Source: an uncultured Nitrosomonas sp. (GTDB lineage Bacteria > Pseudomonadota > Gammaproteobacteria > Burkholderiales > Nitrosomonadaceae). From it: a stretch of DNA of 62,146 nucleotides. Positions 9,988 through 20,149 of this stretch are shown piece after piece. The DNA is taken from contig NZ_CADEGP010000007.1 in NCBI RefSeq assembly GCF_902826915.1, forward strand, positions 1 to 62,146. The letters run 5' to 3'. The stretch's first letter is position 1; each line of letters starts with the position of its first letter. Both the position numbers and the translations under genes were made by a program. Below the pieces are notes generated by a model. That model was not told where the DNA came from. It was given only the letters and a program-made list of their open reading frames with translations, and made no database searches.

Positions 9988-12093
9988 ATGGCAGAAGCAG
10001 ATTTTCTATTTTCAGAAACATCGAAATATCTTAAACCTGAAGACATTATTCAGCTCAGAAATGCTTATTCATTTGGTTTAGGAGCGCATTCAGGGCAATT
10101 CCGCAAGTCCGGGGAACCCTATATCTCTCACCCCGTAGCAGTCGCAAGAATTCTAAGCAAATTGCATCTCGATGCCCCTACCCTGGCGGCAGCTCTATTG
10201 CATGATGTGGTCGAAGATACAGATATCTCCAAAGCTGAAATCAGTGAAAGATTCGGTGAACCCGTCGCAGAATTAGTGGATGGTGTTTCTAAGCTTGCAA
10301 AAATTGAATTCCAGACACAAGAAGAAGCGCAAGCTGAAAATTTTCGCAAGATGTTACTGGCAATGGCTCGTGATGTGCGTGTCATTCTAATAAAACTGGC
10401 AGATCGCTTGCACAATATGCAAACATTATCTGTCATGATTCCGGCCAAACAGCGCAGCATCGCGCGCGAAACTCTGGAAATTTATGCCCCCATTGCTCAC
10501 CGGCTGGGACTTAACAATATTTACCAGGAACTTCAAGAACTGGGCTTTCGCTATTCTTATCCCTTACGCCATAAAGTGCTGGTGAAAGCGACTAGGGCCG
10601 CGCGCGGCAATCGACGTGAAGTGGTTGGAAAAATACTCGAAGTCATTACGTCAAAGCTCAAAGAAGCGCATTTGGATGCGGAAGTGACCGGGCGCGAAAA
10701 ACATCTTTACAGCATTTATAACAAGATGCTGGAGAAACATTTATCTTTCTCTGAAGTACTCGATATCTATGGTTTTCGCGTGATCGTCAAAGATATACCC
10801 TCATGCTATGTTGCACTTGGAATGTTGCACAGCCTATACAAACCAATCCCAGGAAAATTCAAGGACTACATCGCGATTCCAAAGAATAATGACTATCAAT
10901 CCTTGCATAGCACATTATTGGGTCCTTTCGGCATACCGATCGAAATTCAAATTCGTACCGCTGAAATGCATCGAATTGCTGAAAATGGTGTAGCTTCTCA
11001 TTGGCTCTATAAAAATTTAGATGGAAATTTTGATGAATTGCATTTAAAAACCAGCCAATGGTTGCATAGCTTAATGGAAACACTCAGCAGCTCAACGGAT
11101 TCATCAGAATTTCTGGAACATCTTAAAATCGATTTATTCCCCAGCGACGTTTTTGTTTTCACCCCGCAAGGTAAAATATTAACGCTACCCAGGGGATCAA
11201 CCGCCGTTGATTTTGCCTATGCCGTGCATTCCGATGTCGGCAATTGCTGCGTTGCTGCCAAAATTAACGGTGAAAATGCGCCATTACGCACAAAATTAAA
11301 AAGTGGAGATCGTATAGAAATCGTTACCGCGCCATATGCCAAGCCCAACCCATCCTGGCTCGGTTATGTTGCAACCGCAAGGGCACGCTCGCATATCCGC
11401 TATTTTCTCAAGACGATTCAATACGAGGAATCCATTAAGTTAGGAGAACGCTTGTTAAATCAGGCGCTTATATCGTTTAATATCAATCCAGACTCTATTA
11501 CCGCGGCCCAGTGGAATAAGCTAGCGCGCGATAGCGGCGTCAAATCCAAGCAAGAATTATTTACTGAAATGGCCTTAGGCAAACAGCTTCCAGCCGTGGT
11601 AGCAAGGCGGTTAACAGCCCCGGCAGAATCCATTTCCAAGGAACAGACTGCAACCCCTATTACCATACTGGGAACTGAAGGCTCAGCGGTGCAATTTGCC
11701 AAATGCTGCCGCCCAATACCGGACGACGCCATCGTCGGCATTATCAAAAAAGATTCTGGATTAATTGTTCATGTACTGAATTGTAATAACATTTCACACA
11801 ACCCCAAGAATCAGGAAAACTACCTCAATGTGACCTGGGGAAAAGACATCACGCGAACTTTTGAAGCGGCTATTGAGATAATCACAGACAATAAACAAGG
11901 CGTTTTAGCGCGAGTTGCGGCTGAAATTGCCAAGGCCGATTCAAATATTGATGATATTGCGATGGAAAGCGAAAATGAGCGCATGCACATGCGCTTCGTC
12001 CTGCAAGTTAACAACCGGCTCCATCTCTCACAAGTCATTCGCGGTCTAAGGCATCTACGCGAAATTACCACCATTCGCCGCATAGAAGATTAG
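9988..12093 (+). CDS. spoT: Bifunctional (p)ppGpp synthetase/hydrolase (SpoT/Rel)
   Basis: This 701-residue RelA/SpoT homologue makes and degrades the alarmone (p)ppGpp. The HD hydrolase domain is intact (ISHPVAVA with H48, and LLHDVVEDTD with H72/D73), so hydrolysis is expected. The synthetase domain follows at about 235-345 (YGFRVIVKD, PGKFKDYIAIPKNNDYQSLH). A TGS domain is seen at about 385-445 (VFVFTPQGKILTLPRGSTAVDFAYAVH), then a helical region with a conserved CCRPIP motif, and a C-terminal ACT domain at about 625-701. It closes the gmk-rpoZ-spoT run. The 72-base gap to the convergent hsdR holds only a weak CCGC/GCGG hairpin. Confidence 0.95.
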   Translation: MAEADFLFSETSKYLKPEDIIQLRNAYSFGLGAHSGQFRKSGEPYISHPVAVARILSKLHLDAPTLAAALLHDVVEDTDISKAEISERFGEPVAELVDGVSKLAKIEFQTQEEAQAENFRKMLLAMARDVRVILIKLADRLHNMQTLSVMIPAKQRSIARETLEIYAPIAHRLGLNNIYQELQELGFRYSYPLRHKVLVKATRAARGNRREVVGKILEVITSKLKEAHLDAEVTGREKHLYSIYNKMLEKHLSFSEVLDIYGFRVIVKDIPSCYVALGMLHSLYKPIPGKFKDYIAIPKNNDYQSLHSTLLGPFGIPIEIQIRTAEMHRIAENGVASHWLYKNLDGNFDELHLKTSQWLHSLMETLSSSTDSSEFLEHLKIDLFPSDVFVFTPQGKILTLPRGSTAVDFAYAVHSDVGNCCVAAKINGENAPLRTKLKSGDRIEIVTAPYAKPNPSWLGYVATARARSHIRYFLKTIQYEESIKLGERLLNQALISFNINPDSITAAQWNKLARDSGVKSKQELFTEMALGKQLPAVVARRLTAPAESISKEQTATPITILGTEGSAVQFAKCCRPIPDDAIVGIIKKDSGLIVHVLNCNNISHNPKNQENYLNVTWGKDITRTFEAAIEIITDNKQGVLARVAAEIAKADSNIDDIAMESENERMHMRFVLQVNNRLHLSQVIRGLRHLREITTIRRIED

Positions 12094-12164
12094 AACCGTC
12101 ACTGATGACAGCCGCGATATAGCGGATGATTACGAAATGGACTAATCAGAAACGCATTACCTAT

Positions 12165-15100
12165 TTATTTTCGCGCTGCAATCATTCCCGCATTATGATT
12201 CACATCATGAATGCGTTCGACAATCTGCCGGCTCAGCTCATCGCCAAAAACACCGACCACGCCCAGCTCATGATAATGATTAAACGGTGTTTCAAAAATC
12301 GCGCGAGGCTCCATCACGCCGTTTTTCACCAGGTATTCGACGATCTCGTTCAAGAAAGCCATTTGGTCCGCATTCAATGCGGGCGATCGGGCTAGAAACT
12401 CAGCAAATACCGCTTTGGCGGCACTGCGGTCCAGACCGATAACCGAGCGCACCAGTTTTCCCAGCGGCTCCTGACCATAAATTTTTGCGTACTCGTCTTT
12501 GGGGATCGGGCCATTTTCGGCGAACAGAATGGTTTCCAGCGCCAAAATGTCGGTCGGTGCGATCGGTTCATTATTTCTCAAGCGCCGGATCGTGACATGA
12601 TTCTGATGCTCGCGGATAAAGCGCTGCACCCGCTCGCGATAATTCTGCAGATTCGGATCGCGCTTGACCACCTGATATTCGGTCGCTTCTTCCTGAATCA
12701 GCGTATCGGTGAAATGCGTGTATACATCCGCCCGCTCCTCCGGGCTGATAAACCGCGTCAACCCGCGCAACCGCACCCGCACAACTTCCAGCATCGGCAA
12801 CGTGACATCCTGCCACCAGGCATCGGTTTGTAACTCCAGAATGAGCGCCATCTGCGCCGCCACGCTGGGAATCGCCGCCTTATCTTCCAGCTCCCTGGCG
12901 ATTTGTCGCACCGTGCGTTGATAGTTTTGCTGTGCCGGATTGTTCTGCCACAGCGCCAACTGCAAATTCAGGAGCAGCAGATCAAAGCAGCGCACGCTTT
13001 CATCGTCGCTATCCACCGCGGGCAATCCGCTGATTTTTTCCGCCAGCACGTTCACATCGCGCTCATCCAGCGTTTGCCAGGCTTGCTGCCGGGCGTATTG
13101 CTCCACTGCCCTGCGTTGCTTGCGGATGATGAAATTATCCAGATCCAGCGCCGCCACCACGTCGTGCAATTGATCCTTCAACTGCGCCGCAAAATTCCTC
13201 ACCGCCGCATCTTCCACACGTCCGTTTTGCAACGCGACCGCCAATTCCAACCGCCGTTTGAAAACCTTCTGCTTCACCGAATCCTGCGTCGCGGCATCAT
13301 AACCCGCAGGATTAACGTCAAAAAACTCCAGGTTCTGGCAGTAATCGAAAATGATGAATTCTTTTTTGTGTTCGCCGGGCGCGAATAAATCCTCGCACAG
13401 CCGCGTGCCCCGCCCCAGCATCTGCCAGAACTTGACGCGCGAGCGCACCAGCTTGAAAAACACCAGATTGACGATTTCCGGCACATCGACACCGGTATCC
13501 AGCATATCGACCGACACCGCAATCTGTGGAAATTTGTCCTTAATCTTGAATTGGTCGATCAGACTTTGCGCGTATTTCACCGAGAAATCGATTTTCTGGC
13601 AGAACTGGCCAGCAAAATGCGGATAATTCCTGTCGAACTGCGCGACGATAAAATCCGCGTGCTTGCTGTTCTTGGCGAAAATAATGGTTTTGCCGAGCGT
13701 ATCGCCGCCTTGCACCTTGATGCCGTTTTCCATCAAGTGCATCAGTACCTTGTTCACGGTATCCACATTGAACAGCCACTGATTCAGCGCCGGTGGGTCG
13801 ATCGCCTCCTTCAGCTCGCCGCTTTCCTCGTCGTAGAAACGTTCCTGCTGCTCGTATTCTTCCTGCTCCTGCGGCGACAAATCATGGTACTTGATGCCCT
13901 CGCGTTGAAATTTAAGCGGCACCGAAATCGCGCGCGGAGGCACCAGATAGCCATCCGCCACCGCCTGCTCCAGTTCGTAGGCATAGGTCGGCTGGTGATC
14001 GTCGAGTTCAAACAACCGGTAGGTATTGCGATCCACCTCGCCGCGCGGCGTGGCGGTCAATCCCAGCAGCAGCGCGTCGAAATAATCGAAAATCGCGCCG
14101 TACTTCTGGTACACCGAGCGATGCGCTTCGTCGATGATCACCAGATCAAAATGCGCCACGCTGAAAGTCTCGGTAATATCGCGCCGCGTGCCGTCGATGC
14201 AGTTCAACAAGGTCGGATAGGTGGAAAACACCACGCGCGCGTCGCCCTGCGTCGGTTCCAGCAGGCTCGTCACCGTCACGTGCGGCAAATACCGGTTGAA
14301 TTCGCGTTTCGCCTGCCCCACCAGCGTGATACGGTCGGCCAGAAACAACACCCGCCGCACCCAACCGGCGCGTAGCAGCATGTCGACCAGGGCAATCGAC
14401 AAGCGCGTTTTGCCGGTGCCGGTGGCCATCACGAGCAGACTTTTGCGCTTGCGCTCGCGGCCAAAATGTTCCAGCACGCGGGTCGCGGCCTCGATCTGGT
14501 AAGGGCGACCGATGATCTCCGGTTTCGGCTGCAGCCCATGCAATGCCTCGCGTGTGGTGCGCTGATGCAGGCGCCATTGCAGCTCGTCACGGGTGGCAAA
14601 GCCCTGCACTTCTCGCGGCGGGTAACAATGATCGTCCCACAACCACGTGGTGTAACCATTGGAATAATAAATCAGCGGGCGCTGGCCGAACTGCCGTTCC
14701 AGACCATCGGCATAGAGGGCCGCCTGCTGCTTGCCTGCGAGTGGATTGCCGCGGGTCTTTTTGGCTTCGATCAGCGCCACCGGCTTGGCGTCGCTGCCCC
14801 ACAACACATAATCCACATACCCGGTGCCCGTGCGCTCGCCGCTGGCCGTCGGCATGCACTGGCGCACCTCGTATTCGGCCACGTGGACGCCCTTCGGGTC
14901 CCAGCCGGCCTCGCGCAGCATCACGTCGATGATCAGCTCGCGCGTCTGCGCCTCGGTGTATTCGCCACTGCCGATGGTTTTCTGATTGGCTTGCTTGAGT
15001 TGCTGCAGCGCAGCCAATTGCGCCCTGAGTTCGGCCAGTTCGGTTTCAGTGTGCGTGAGTTTTTCGTGCGCGGCAGCAGCCGTTGCATCCCTGGCGGCCA

Positions 15101-15611
15101 GCTCATCCTGCAACTGCTCCAGTTGCCGCACCGTCAATGGCGGGGTTTGCGGCTCAGTGTGGGACACCGGTTGCGGCAGCCAATCCACCTGAAACGGCTG
15201 TGGCACAGCATTTTGCCGCGTATACACGCGCGACAGCCAGCCGAGGAAGGTGTGCAGTGCCTGCGCGGCTTTCAGGCTTTCTTGCGAAGAAATATGCTGA
15301 TCGCCATGCGCGGCGACATTGCCCAGCCGGTGGAGGAATTTGATGTCGTGAAACAAACCCTGTTTGATATTCTCAGCAAATGTCGGCTCATGGATCATCG
15401 CCGCCAGGCTTTTTTCATACGGTGTTTTAAGCGCGGTATCGTTGGCGAACAGCCAGCGCAGCGACAATTCCAATGTGCGGCGGGCATAAATCGCCGCCGC
15501 ACGGGGATCGCGCAAGGCGTAGCTTTCGACTTGCTGTGCGTCGGCGTGCAGAAAAGCCCAATGTTCGGTCAGGAAACTGAAGTTGCTGGGTTTAGTGAGG
15601 TTCTCTACCAT
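12165..15611 (-). CDS. hsdR: Type I restriction enzyme R subunit (HsdR)
   Basis: The 1148-residue motor and nuclease subunit of a type I system translocates and cleaves unmodified DNA. In order: a DUF4145-like helical domain (about 10-130), a coiled coil (about 160-210), the HSDR_N nuclease with D267 and the catalytic E282-A-K284, a SF2 helicase with Walker A ATGTGKT (396-402), DEAH at 494-497 and GLTATPRGEVDRNTYRLF, motif VI QMLGRGTRLCEDLF, and an EcoEI-type C-terminal domain. This N-terminal DUF4145 plus C-terminal arrangement matches EcoEI-like enzymes. It is the last gene of the operon, 15 bases after hsdS. Base composition is clearly GC-richer than flanking genes. No disruption is visible. 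Confidence 0.95.
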   Translation of the reverse strand: MVENLTKPSNFSFLTEHWAFLHADAQQVESYALRDPRAAAIYARRTLELSLRWLFANDTALKTPYEKSLAAMIHEPTFAENIKQGLFHDIKFLHRLGNVAAHGDQHISSQESLKAAQALHTFLGWLSRVYTRQNAVPQPFQVDWLPQPVSHTEPQTPPLTVRQLEQLQDELAARDATAAAAHEKLTHTETELAELRAQLAALQQLKQANQKTIGSGEYTEAQTRELIIDVMLREAGWDPKGVHVAEYEVRQCMPTASGERTGTGYVDYVLWGSDAKPVALIEAKKTRGNPLAGKQQAALYADGLERQFGQRPLIYYSNGYTTWLWDDHCYPPREVQGFATRDELQWRLHQRTTREALHGLQPKPEIIGRPYQIEAATRVLEHFGRERKRKSLLVMATGTGKTRLSIALVDMLLRAGWVRRVLFLADRITLVGQAKREFNRYLPHVTVTSLLEPTQGDARVVFSTYPTLLNCIDGTRRDITETFSVAHFDLVIIDEAHRSVYQKYGAIFDYFDALLLGLTATPRGEVDRNTYRLFELDDHQPTYAYELEQAVADGYLVPPRAISVPLKFQREGIKYHDLSPQEQEEYEQQERFYDEESGELKEAIDPPALNQWLFNVDTVNKVLMHLMENGIKVQGGDTLGKTIIFAKNSKHADFIVAQFDRNYPHFAGQFCQKIDFSVKYAQSLIDQFKIKDKFPQIAVSVDMLDTGVDVPEIVNLVFFKLVRSRVKFWQMLGRGTRLCEDLFAPGEHKKEFIIFDYCQNLEFFDVNPAGYDAATQDSVKQKVFKRRLELAVALQNGRVEDAAVRNFAAQLKDQLHDVVAALDLDNFIIRKQRRAVEQYARQQAWQTLDERDVNVLAEKISGLPAVDSDDESVRCFDLLLLNLQLALWQNNPAQQNYQRTVRQIARELEDKAAIPSVAAQMALILELQTDAWWQDVTLPMLEVVRVRLRGLTRFISPEERADVYTHFTDTLIQEEATEYQVVKRDPNLQNYRERVQRFIREHQNHVTIRRLRNNEPIAPTDILALETILFAENGPIPKDEYAKIYGQEPLGKLVRSVIGLDRSAAKAVFAEFLARSPALNADQMAFLNEIVEYLVKNGVMEPRAIFETPFNHYHELGVVGVFGDELSRQIVERIHDVNHNAGMIAARK

Positions 15612-15626
15612 GCTGGGAGTTTCGGT

Positions 15627-16814
15627 TTATGTGACGATATGTTGGATCAATTGGCCACTGAATGCTTTCTGCGTTAATCCATTAAACAATTCATTAAATT
15701 TTACTTTTGAAAAATTCATTAATTTAATGCTGCCTAATGACTTAAGAAAAAAATCAGAATATTTTTCTTGCTCTAGCATAGAGGGTAACAATATTTCTAT
15801 ATTTGAGAACTTCGATTTACTAACCATCCCCTTCATGCTTTCAGTCGAAGCTCCTTGCACAAGTTTTTTATTGACCCATAACTGTGCATACAAAAATAAT
15901 GGAGAAATTATATTATTAGGAATAATGGCATTAATTTGTTGATTAAATGCTACAGTTCTATTTGCTATCGCTGCATTACCAATGCAATCGTGACTTCCTG
16001 CAATACACGTTACAAGTATCGAGTTTTTTGGAACATGTCTTCCTACAAGGAATCCGTCTTCAGACAAAAATTCTGATGCTGTTGTAAGGTAATGATCTGG
16101 TGTATTTATGTTATCTGATTTTATCCACTCAGTATGCGAACCATAATATTCTGGCCTCTTTCTTGAAGGAGTATTACCAGTCACTATTTCACCAACCTCA
16201 CAAAGCTTAGCTGTTGCAAGTCCTTTCGGATTCGTCACCGGATCACCAAATAGGTCCAGAAAAACGGAGCGGAGTAGTTGGTTGGTGAGGGCTATGGCTT
16301 GCTGGCGTTTGCGGCGTATGGCATCGGCCTTGTCCAGTATCGCCGCGATGCGTTTTTGTTCTTCCAATATTGGGAGCAGGATTCTTGTATCTTTAATTAA
16401 TGATTGATTGATATTGGGTTGTGCTCCTCCAGCCGCCATGTTTAAGAACTCAGGCACCTTCTGCAATAGCGCATAATAAAGATATTTTGGGAAGCATATA
16501 GTTTCATCTGGTTGGATACTGCATACTGCTTGATTTGTTGCCGCATTTATCCCTAAAAAAGCAAGCCGTCCAACTGTTGCGCCATACATTGCTAATAATA
16601 ATGAACCTTTAGGCACAATCTTCGCACTTGAGTTTTGTAAAGCTTCTTCGGTTATCTTTTCTTCCGTGTCGAAGATGATATTTTCACGGAGTTCTCCCGA
16701 TTTTACCCATGGTATATTTCCATTCTCATAAAAATTAAGATGTTGCCTAGAAGGAGTTCCACCACTACTTGTTTTGCAAAACTCGGATAATTTAAGCATT
16801 TGAGAAAAGCTCAT
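15627..16814 (-). CDS. hsdS: Type I restriction enzyme specificity subunit (HsdS)
   Basis: This 395-residue subunit sets the DNA target. It has two target recognition domains (about 5-135 and 205-355), each with the usual opening, the first LSEFCKTSSGGTPSRQHLNFYENG and the second VGEIVTGNTPSRKRPEYYG. They are separated by a helical spacer at about 150-200 (EEQKRIAAILDKADAIRRKRQ) and closed by a second helical region. The spacer DNA is GC-rich like hsdM and hsdR, but both recognition domains are strikingly AT-rich, the mosaic expected when recognition domains are exchanged by recombination. The start overlaps the hsdM stop by four bases. The recognition sequence cannot be inferred. Confidence 0.93.
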   Translation of the reverse strand: MSFSQMLKLSEFCKTSSGGTPSRQHLNFYENGNIPWVKSGELRENIIFDTEEKITEEALQNSSAKIVPKGSLLLAMYGATVGRLAFLGINAATNQAVCSIQPDETICFPKYLYYALLQKVPEFLNMAAGGAQPNINQSLIKDTRILLPILEEQKRIAAILDKADAIRRKRQQAIALTNQLLRSVFLDLFGDPVTNPKGLATAKLCEVGEIVTGNTPSRKRPEYYGSHTEWIKSDNINTPDHYLTTASEFLSEDGFLVGRHVPKNSILVTCIAGSHDCIGNAAIANRTVAFNQQINAIIPNNIISPLFLYAQLWVNKKLVQGASTESMKGMVSKSKFSNIEILLPSMLEQEKYSDFFLKSLGSIKLMNFSKVKFNELFNGLTQKAFSGQLIQHIVT

Positions 16815-18340
16815 AACATCCCCTTCAACGCTTTCAAATCCTCCAAAATCTCTACCTCCAGCGCTTCCAGTTGATCCAGAATCACCTGTGGCGACTCATA
16901 TTCGACCTGCTGATATTCAATTTCCCGGTAACGATTGATCGACAGGTCGTATTTGTTGGCGGCGATGTCGGCTTTGCTCACCACAAAGGCTTGTTGCTTT
17001 TTATCCTCAAAACCCTGCTGGCCCACTTGACATTGCTCATAGCGGGCGATAATGTCGGGGATATTATTTCGGGCATGCAGTGCTGGATTCCCGCCTGCGC
17101 GGGAATGATGGATGAGTTCCTTTTGTTGCTCCGGGGTCAATAGCGGTTCGCGTTTGTCGTCCAGGCTGTAGCCGTCGGCCTGCATGTCATAAAAAAACAC
17201 CTTGTCGGTGCCGCCGGAGTCGGTGCGGGTGAAGATCAGTATCGCGGTGGAGACGCCGGCATAGGGCTTGAACACGCCGGAGGGCATGGAAATGATGGCG
17301 TCGAGTTTTTGTTCTTCCACCAGTGTCCGGCGCAGTTGCTGGTGCGCGTTGCTGGAACCGAACAGCACGCCATCCGGGACGATGCAGGCGCAACGCCCGC
17401 CGGGTTTGAGCTGTTTCAGGAACAGGCTGATGAACAGCAGTTCGGTTTTTTTGGTTTTACTGACTTGCAGCAGATCTTTGGCGGTGCCGTCAAAATCGAG
17501 CGAGCCTTTGAATGGCGGATTGGCGAGGATCAGCGTGTAGGCATTGCGTTGCAGTGCGTGGTCTTCGCTCAGGCTGTCGCGGTTCTCGATCGACGGGTTG
17601 TCGATGCCGTGCAAGGTCATGTTCATCGCGCCGATGCGCAGCATCGACGAATCAAAATCGGCGCCGTGGAACATGTGGTGATGAAAATGCTCCTTCAATG
17701 CGGTATCAAAGAACAGCGATTTGTGGTGCCGTTCCAGATATTCCGCCGCCGCGACCAGATAACCGCAGGTGCCGCAGGCCGGATCGCAAATGATATCCTT
17801 CGGCGTCGGTGCGGTCAGTTCCACCATCAGCTTGATGATATGGCGCGGCGTGCGGAACTGCCCATTCTGCCCGGCGCTGGCGATCTTGGACAGCATGTAT
17901 TCGTACAGATCGCCCTTGGTGTCGCGGTCGTGCATCGGGATGGCGTCGATCATGTTGGTGACTTTATCCAGCAGCGCCGGGGTCGGGATGATGAACACCG
18001 CATCCTTCATGAAACGGGTGTACGCACTCCCGGCACGGCCATTGAGCGATTTGATGAACGGAAATACCTGATCGCGGAATACGGTGAATTTGCGTTCCGG
18101 ATCGAAATCCTTGAAGTACGACCAGCGCAGTTCGCTCTGCTGCGGTTCAAAAATGGGGTTGTCGAGCGTTTCGCCGAGCAGATTGGCCTGGCTTTCCTTC
18201 CCGGTGTGCAGTTCGTCCAGCCGCTTGGCGAACAACAGATAGGTGATCTGCTCGATTACCGACAGCGGATTGGACACGCCGCCGGACCAGAACGTGTTCC
18301 AGATTTGATCGACTTGATTCTTGATGGCACCGGTGATCAT
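16811..18340 (-). CDS. hsdM: Type I restriction enzyme M subunit (HsdM), N6-adenine methyltransferase
   Basis: This 509-residue adenine methyltransferase forms the M2S methylase with HsdS. The N-terminal helical HsdM_N domain (about 7-135) is followed by the catalytic domain with SAM-binding DPACGTCGYLVAAAEY (186-201; most relatives have GT-A/G-G at this spot) and the catalytic NPPF at 274-277. Residues about 411-424 (HHSRAGGNPALHAR) are encoded by a palindromic repeat and look like an in-frame insertion ahead of the normal NNIPDIIARY segment. It is first in the operon and overlaps hsdS by four bases. Confidence 0.94.
   Translation of the reverse strand: MITGAIKNQVDQIWNTFWSGGVSNPLSVIEQITYLLFAKRLDELHTGKESQANLLGETLDNPIFEPQQSELRWSYFKDFDPERKFTVFRDQVFPFIKSLNGRAGSAYTRFMKDAVFIIPTPALLDKVTNMIDAIPMHDRDTKGDLYEYMLSKIASAGQNGQFRTPRHIIKLMVELTAPTPKDIICDPACGTCGYLVAAAEYLERHHKSLFFDTALKEHFHHHMFHGADFDSSMLRIGAMNMTLHGIDNPSIENRDSLSEDHALQRNAYTLILANPPFKGSLDFDGTAKDLLQVSKTKKTELLFISLFLKQLKPGGRCACIVPDGVLFGSSNAHQQLRRTLVEEQKLDAIISMPSGVFKPYAGVSTAILIFTRTDSGGTDKVFFYDMQADGYSLDDKREPLLTPEQQKELIHHSRAGGNPALHARNNIPDIIARYEQCQVGQQGFEDKKQQAFVVSKADIAANKYDLSINRYREIEYQQVEYESPQVILDQLEALEVEILEDLKALKGML
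17069..17110 (-). repeat. Palindromic REP-like repeat inserted inside hsdM
   Basis: A perfect inverted repeat ATTCCCGC-CTGC-GCGGGAAT occupies 17087-17106, within a stretch encoding HHSRAGGNPALHAR on the minus strand. The core is a widespread dispersed repeat type of beta- and gammaproteobacteria whose translation, HSRAGGNP, recurs in many unrelated proteins. Here it keeps the hsdM frame open. The flanking limits are estimated from where the HsdM family pattern resumes. Confidence 0.75.
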
Positions 18341-18487
18341 AACAATTCAAAAGCCTGCTTATTCGTTTAAAAAAGCTGCAGCGTACACTAACAAGTGGTT
18401 AAAAATCTATCGGCATTGCCGCTGCGGTGTTAAAAACAGGCTCTAAATGCTTATCTATTAATCATTTCTGAGATATTGATCTACTTT

Positions 18488-19987
18488 TTAGCGCCGCCTT
18501 TGACCTAATAATGATCCGAGCAGGCCGCGAGTAATTGCGCGCGCAATGGACGACCCGATTGAGCGCGCTGCACTTTTTGCCATCGCATCCATTACTCCAT
18601 CGCGTCGCCCTCCTCGCCCGCTTGATGAGCTTGAGAATAAATCGCTCAAATCTTTCAGAACCTCTCCATCCCGCGGTTTATTCAAATTCTCATTATCGGA
18701 CGGGCTTTCAGCACCGGCCCGTGCCAAGAGCAGTTCAAAGGCGCTTTCGCGGTCGATTTCCTGCTCATATACGCCCGCCACAATAGAAGATTGCAGCAAC
18801 TGCTGCCGCTCTTCCCGTGTGATCGGCCCAATCTGGCTGGCTGGAGGAAGTATATACGCACGCTCGGTAATACCAGGAGAGCCGTCTCGCTGAAGAAATG
18901 AAATCAGCGCCTCGCCCACAGAAAGCTCAAGAATGGCTTGCTTGATATTCAGCTCCGGATTGGGTCGCATGGTATCAGCAGCAGCGTTCACTGCTTTTTG
19001 ATCGCGTGGCGTAAATGCGCGTAAGGCATGCTGAATGCGATTGCTTAACTGGGCCAGCACTTTTTCGGGGATATCAAACGGATTCTGCGTGACGAAATAA
19101 ATGCCGACACCTTTGGAGCGTATCAATCGTACAACCTGTTCGATTTTCTCCAATAAGACAGGCGTCGCGGTGCTAAATAACAAATGCGCCTCATCGAAAA
19201 AGAATACCATCTTAGGTTTATCACGATCTCCGATTTCCGGCAAATTCTCGTACAACTCGGATAACAGCCACAGCAAAAAGGTGCTGTACAATCTTGGCGC
19301 GTTTAATAACTTATCAGCCGCAAGAATATTTATAACGCCTTTGCTATCGATAGTCTGCAATAAATCCTCGATATTCAGCATGGGTTCGCCAAAAAAGTGA
19401 TCTCCACCCTGTTCTTCTATTTGCAGCAAACCACGTTGAATGGCGCCAATCGATGCCGACGAAACGCTGCCGTACTGAGTCTTGAATTTTTCCGCGTTAT
19501 CGCCCACAAATTGCAGCAATGCGCGCAGGTCTTTGAGATCGAGCAACAACAATCCATAATCATCCGCCACCTTAAAAACCAGCGTTAAGACACCTTCTTG
19601 CGTTTCATTGAGATTCAACAGACGGGCCAGCAACAACGGCCCCATGTCGGAAATAGTCGCGCGCAACGGATGCCCATTCTCTTGCAATACATCCCACAGC
19701 GTAACCGGAAAACCTTGCCATTGTGGAACATCCATCTGCATCCTATTCAGATAAGTTTTTAATTTATCTGTCAATGAACCCGGTTGACTGATGCCGGTTA
19801 AATCACCTTTGACATCGGTCATGAATACCGGCACGCCGATGTTGGAGAAGCTTTCGGCCAGTTTTTGCAAAGTCACCGTTTTACCTGTCCCCGTAGCACC
19901 TGTAATACATCCGTGGCGCGTGGCCATTTCGGGCAAAAGCGCCAACTCGATTTTGTTTGTTTTGGCAATAATCAGCGGTTCAGACAT
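18488..19987 (-). CDS. HerA/FtsK-like P-loop ATPase, DUF853 family (YjgR-like)
   Basis: The 499-residue protein is a predicted hexameric HerA-FtsK-class ATPase. Walker A is [14 protein letters not shown] near residue 32 and Walker B is [12 protein letters not shown] near 270, with a conserved arginine-rich [15 protein letters not shown] region after it. The C-terminus is Ser/Gly/Arg-rich and ends in a basic tail. The family is widespread (E. coli YjgR) but its role is not known to me. The start is ATG 19987 ([20 protein letters not shown]); an upstream TTG at 20038 adds 17 residues with no support. Neighbouring hsdMSR is on the same strand but separated by 147 bases and different in composition, so a shared function is doubtful. 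Confidence 0.85.
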   Translation of the reverse strand: MSEPLIIAKTNKIELALLPEMATRHGCITGATGTGKTVTLQKLAESFSNIGVPVFMTDVKGDLTGISQPGSLTDKLKTYLNRMQMDVPQWQGFPVTLWDVLQENGHPLRATISDMGPLLLARLLNLNETQEGVLTLVFKVADDYGLLLLDLKDLRALLQFVGDNAEKFKTQYGSVSSASIGAIQRGLLQIEEQGGDHFFGEPMLNIEDLLQTIDSKGVINILAADKLLNAPRLYSTFLLWLLSELYENLPEIGDRDKPKMVFFFDEAHLLFSTATPVLLEKIEQVVRLIRSKGVGIYFVTQNPFDIPEKVLAQLSNRIQHALRAFTPRDQKAVNAAADTMRPNPELNIKQAILELSVGEALISFLQRDGSPGITERAYILPPASQIGPITREERQQLLQSSIVAGVYEQEIDRESAFELLLARAGAESPSDNENLNKPRDGEVLKDLSDLFSSSSSGRGGRRDGVMDAMAKSAARSIGSSIARAITRGLLGSLLGQRRR

Positions 19988-20149
19988 TTTGAATGATGAA
20001 ATAGCAGAATAAGCATTGAAAGTTGCATTGTAAGTCAATTAATAGGAATCATACATATCGATGTATACTATCCATTGGTTTTGCTAAAACCTAAAGTCGC
20101 TTATCAGCTTCAAAACAAGATTTCTGATTAATTCTTAAATAAAAAGCCC

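Noticed and set aside
12112..12125. CCGC-GATATA-GCGG hairpin as a spoT terminator.
   Set aside because: Only four base pairs and no T-run; too weak to call.
14466..15677. A 403-codon open frame on the plus strand opposite hsdR (and similar long frames elsewhere opposite hsdR and hsdM).
   Set aside because: GC-rich DNA makes long antisense frames by chance; hsdR and hsdM are clear full-length family members on the other strand.
18488..19987. HerA-like ATPase beside hsdMSR as part of a defence system (for example with a nuclease partner).
   Set aside because: No SIR2/DUF4297-type partner is adjacent, the gene matches the widespread YjgR/DUF853 family, and its base composition is like the core genes, not like hsd.
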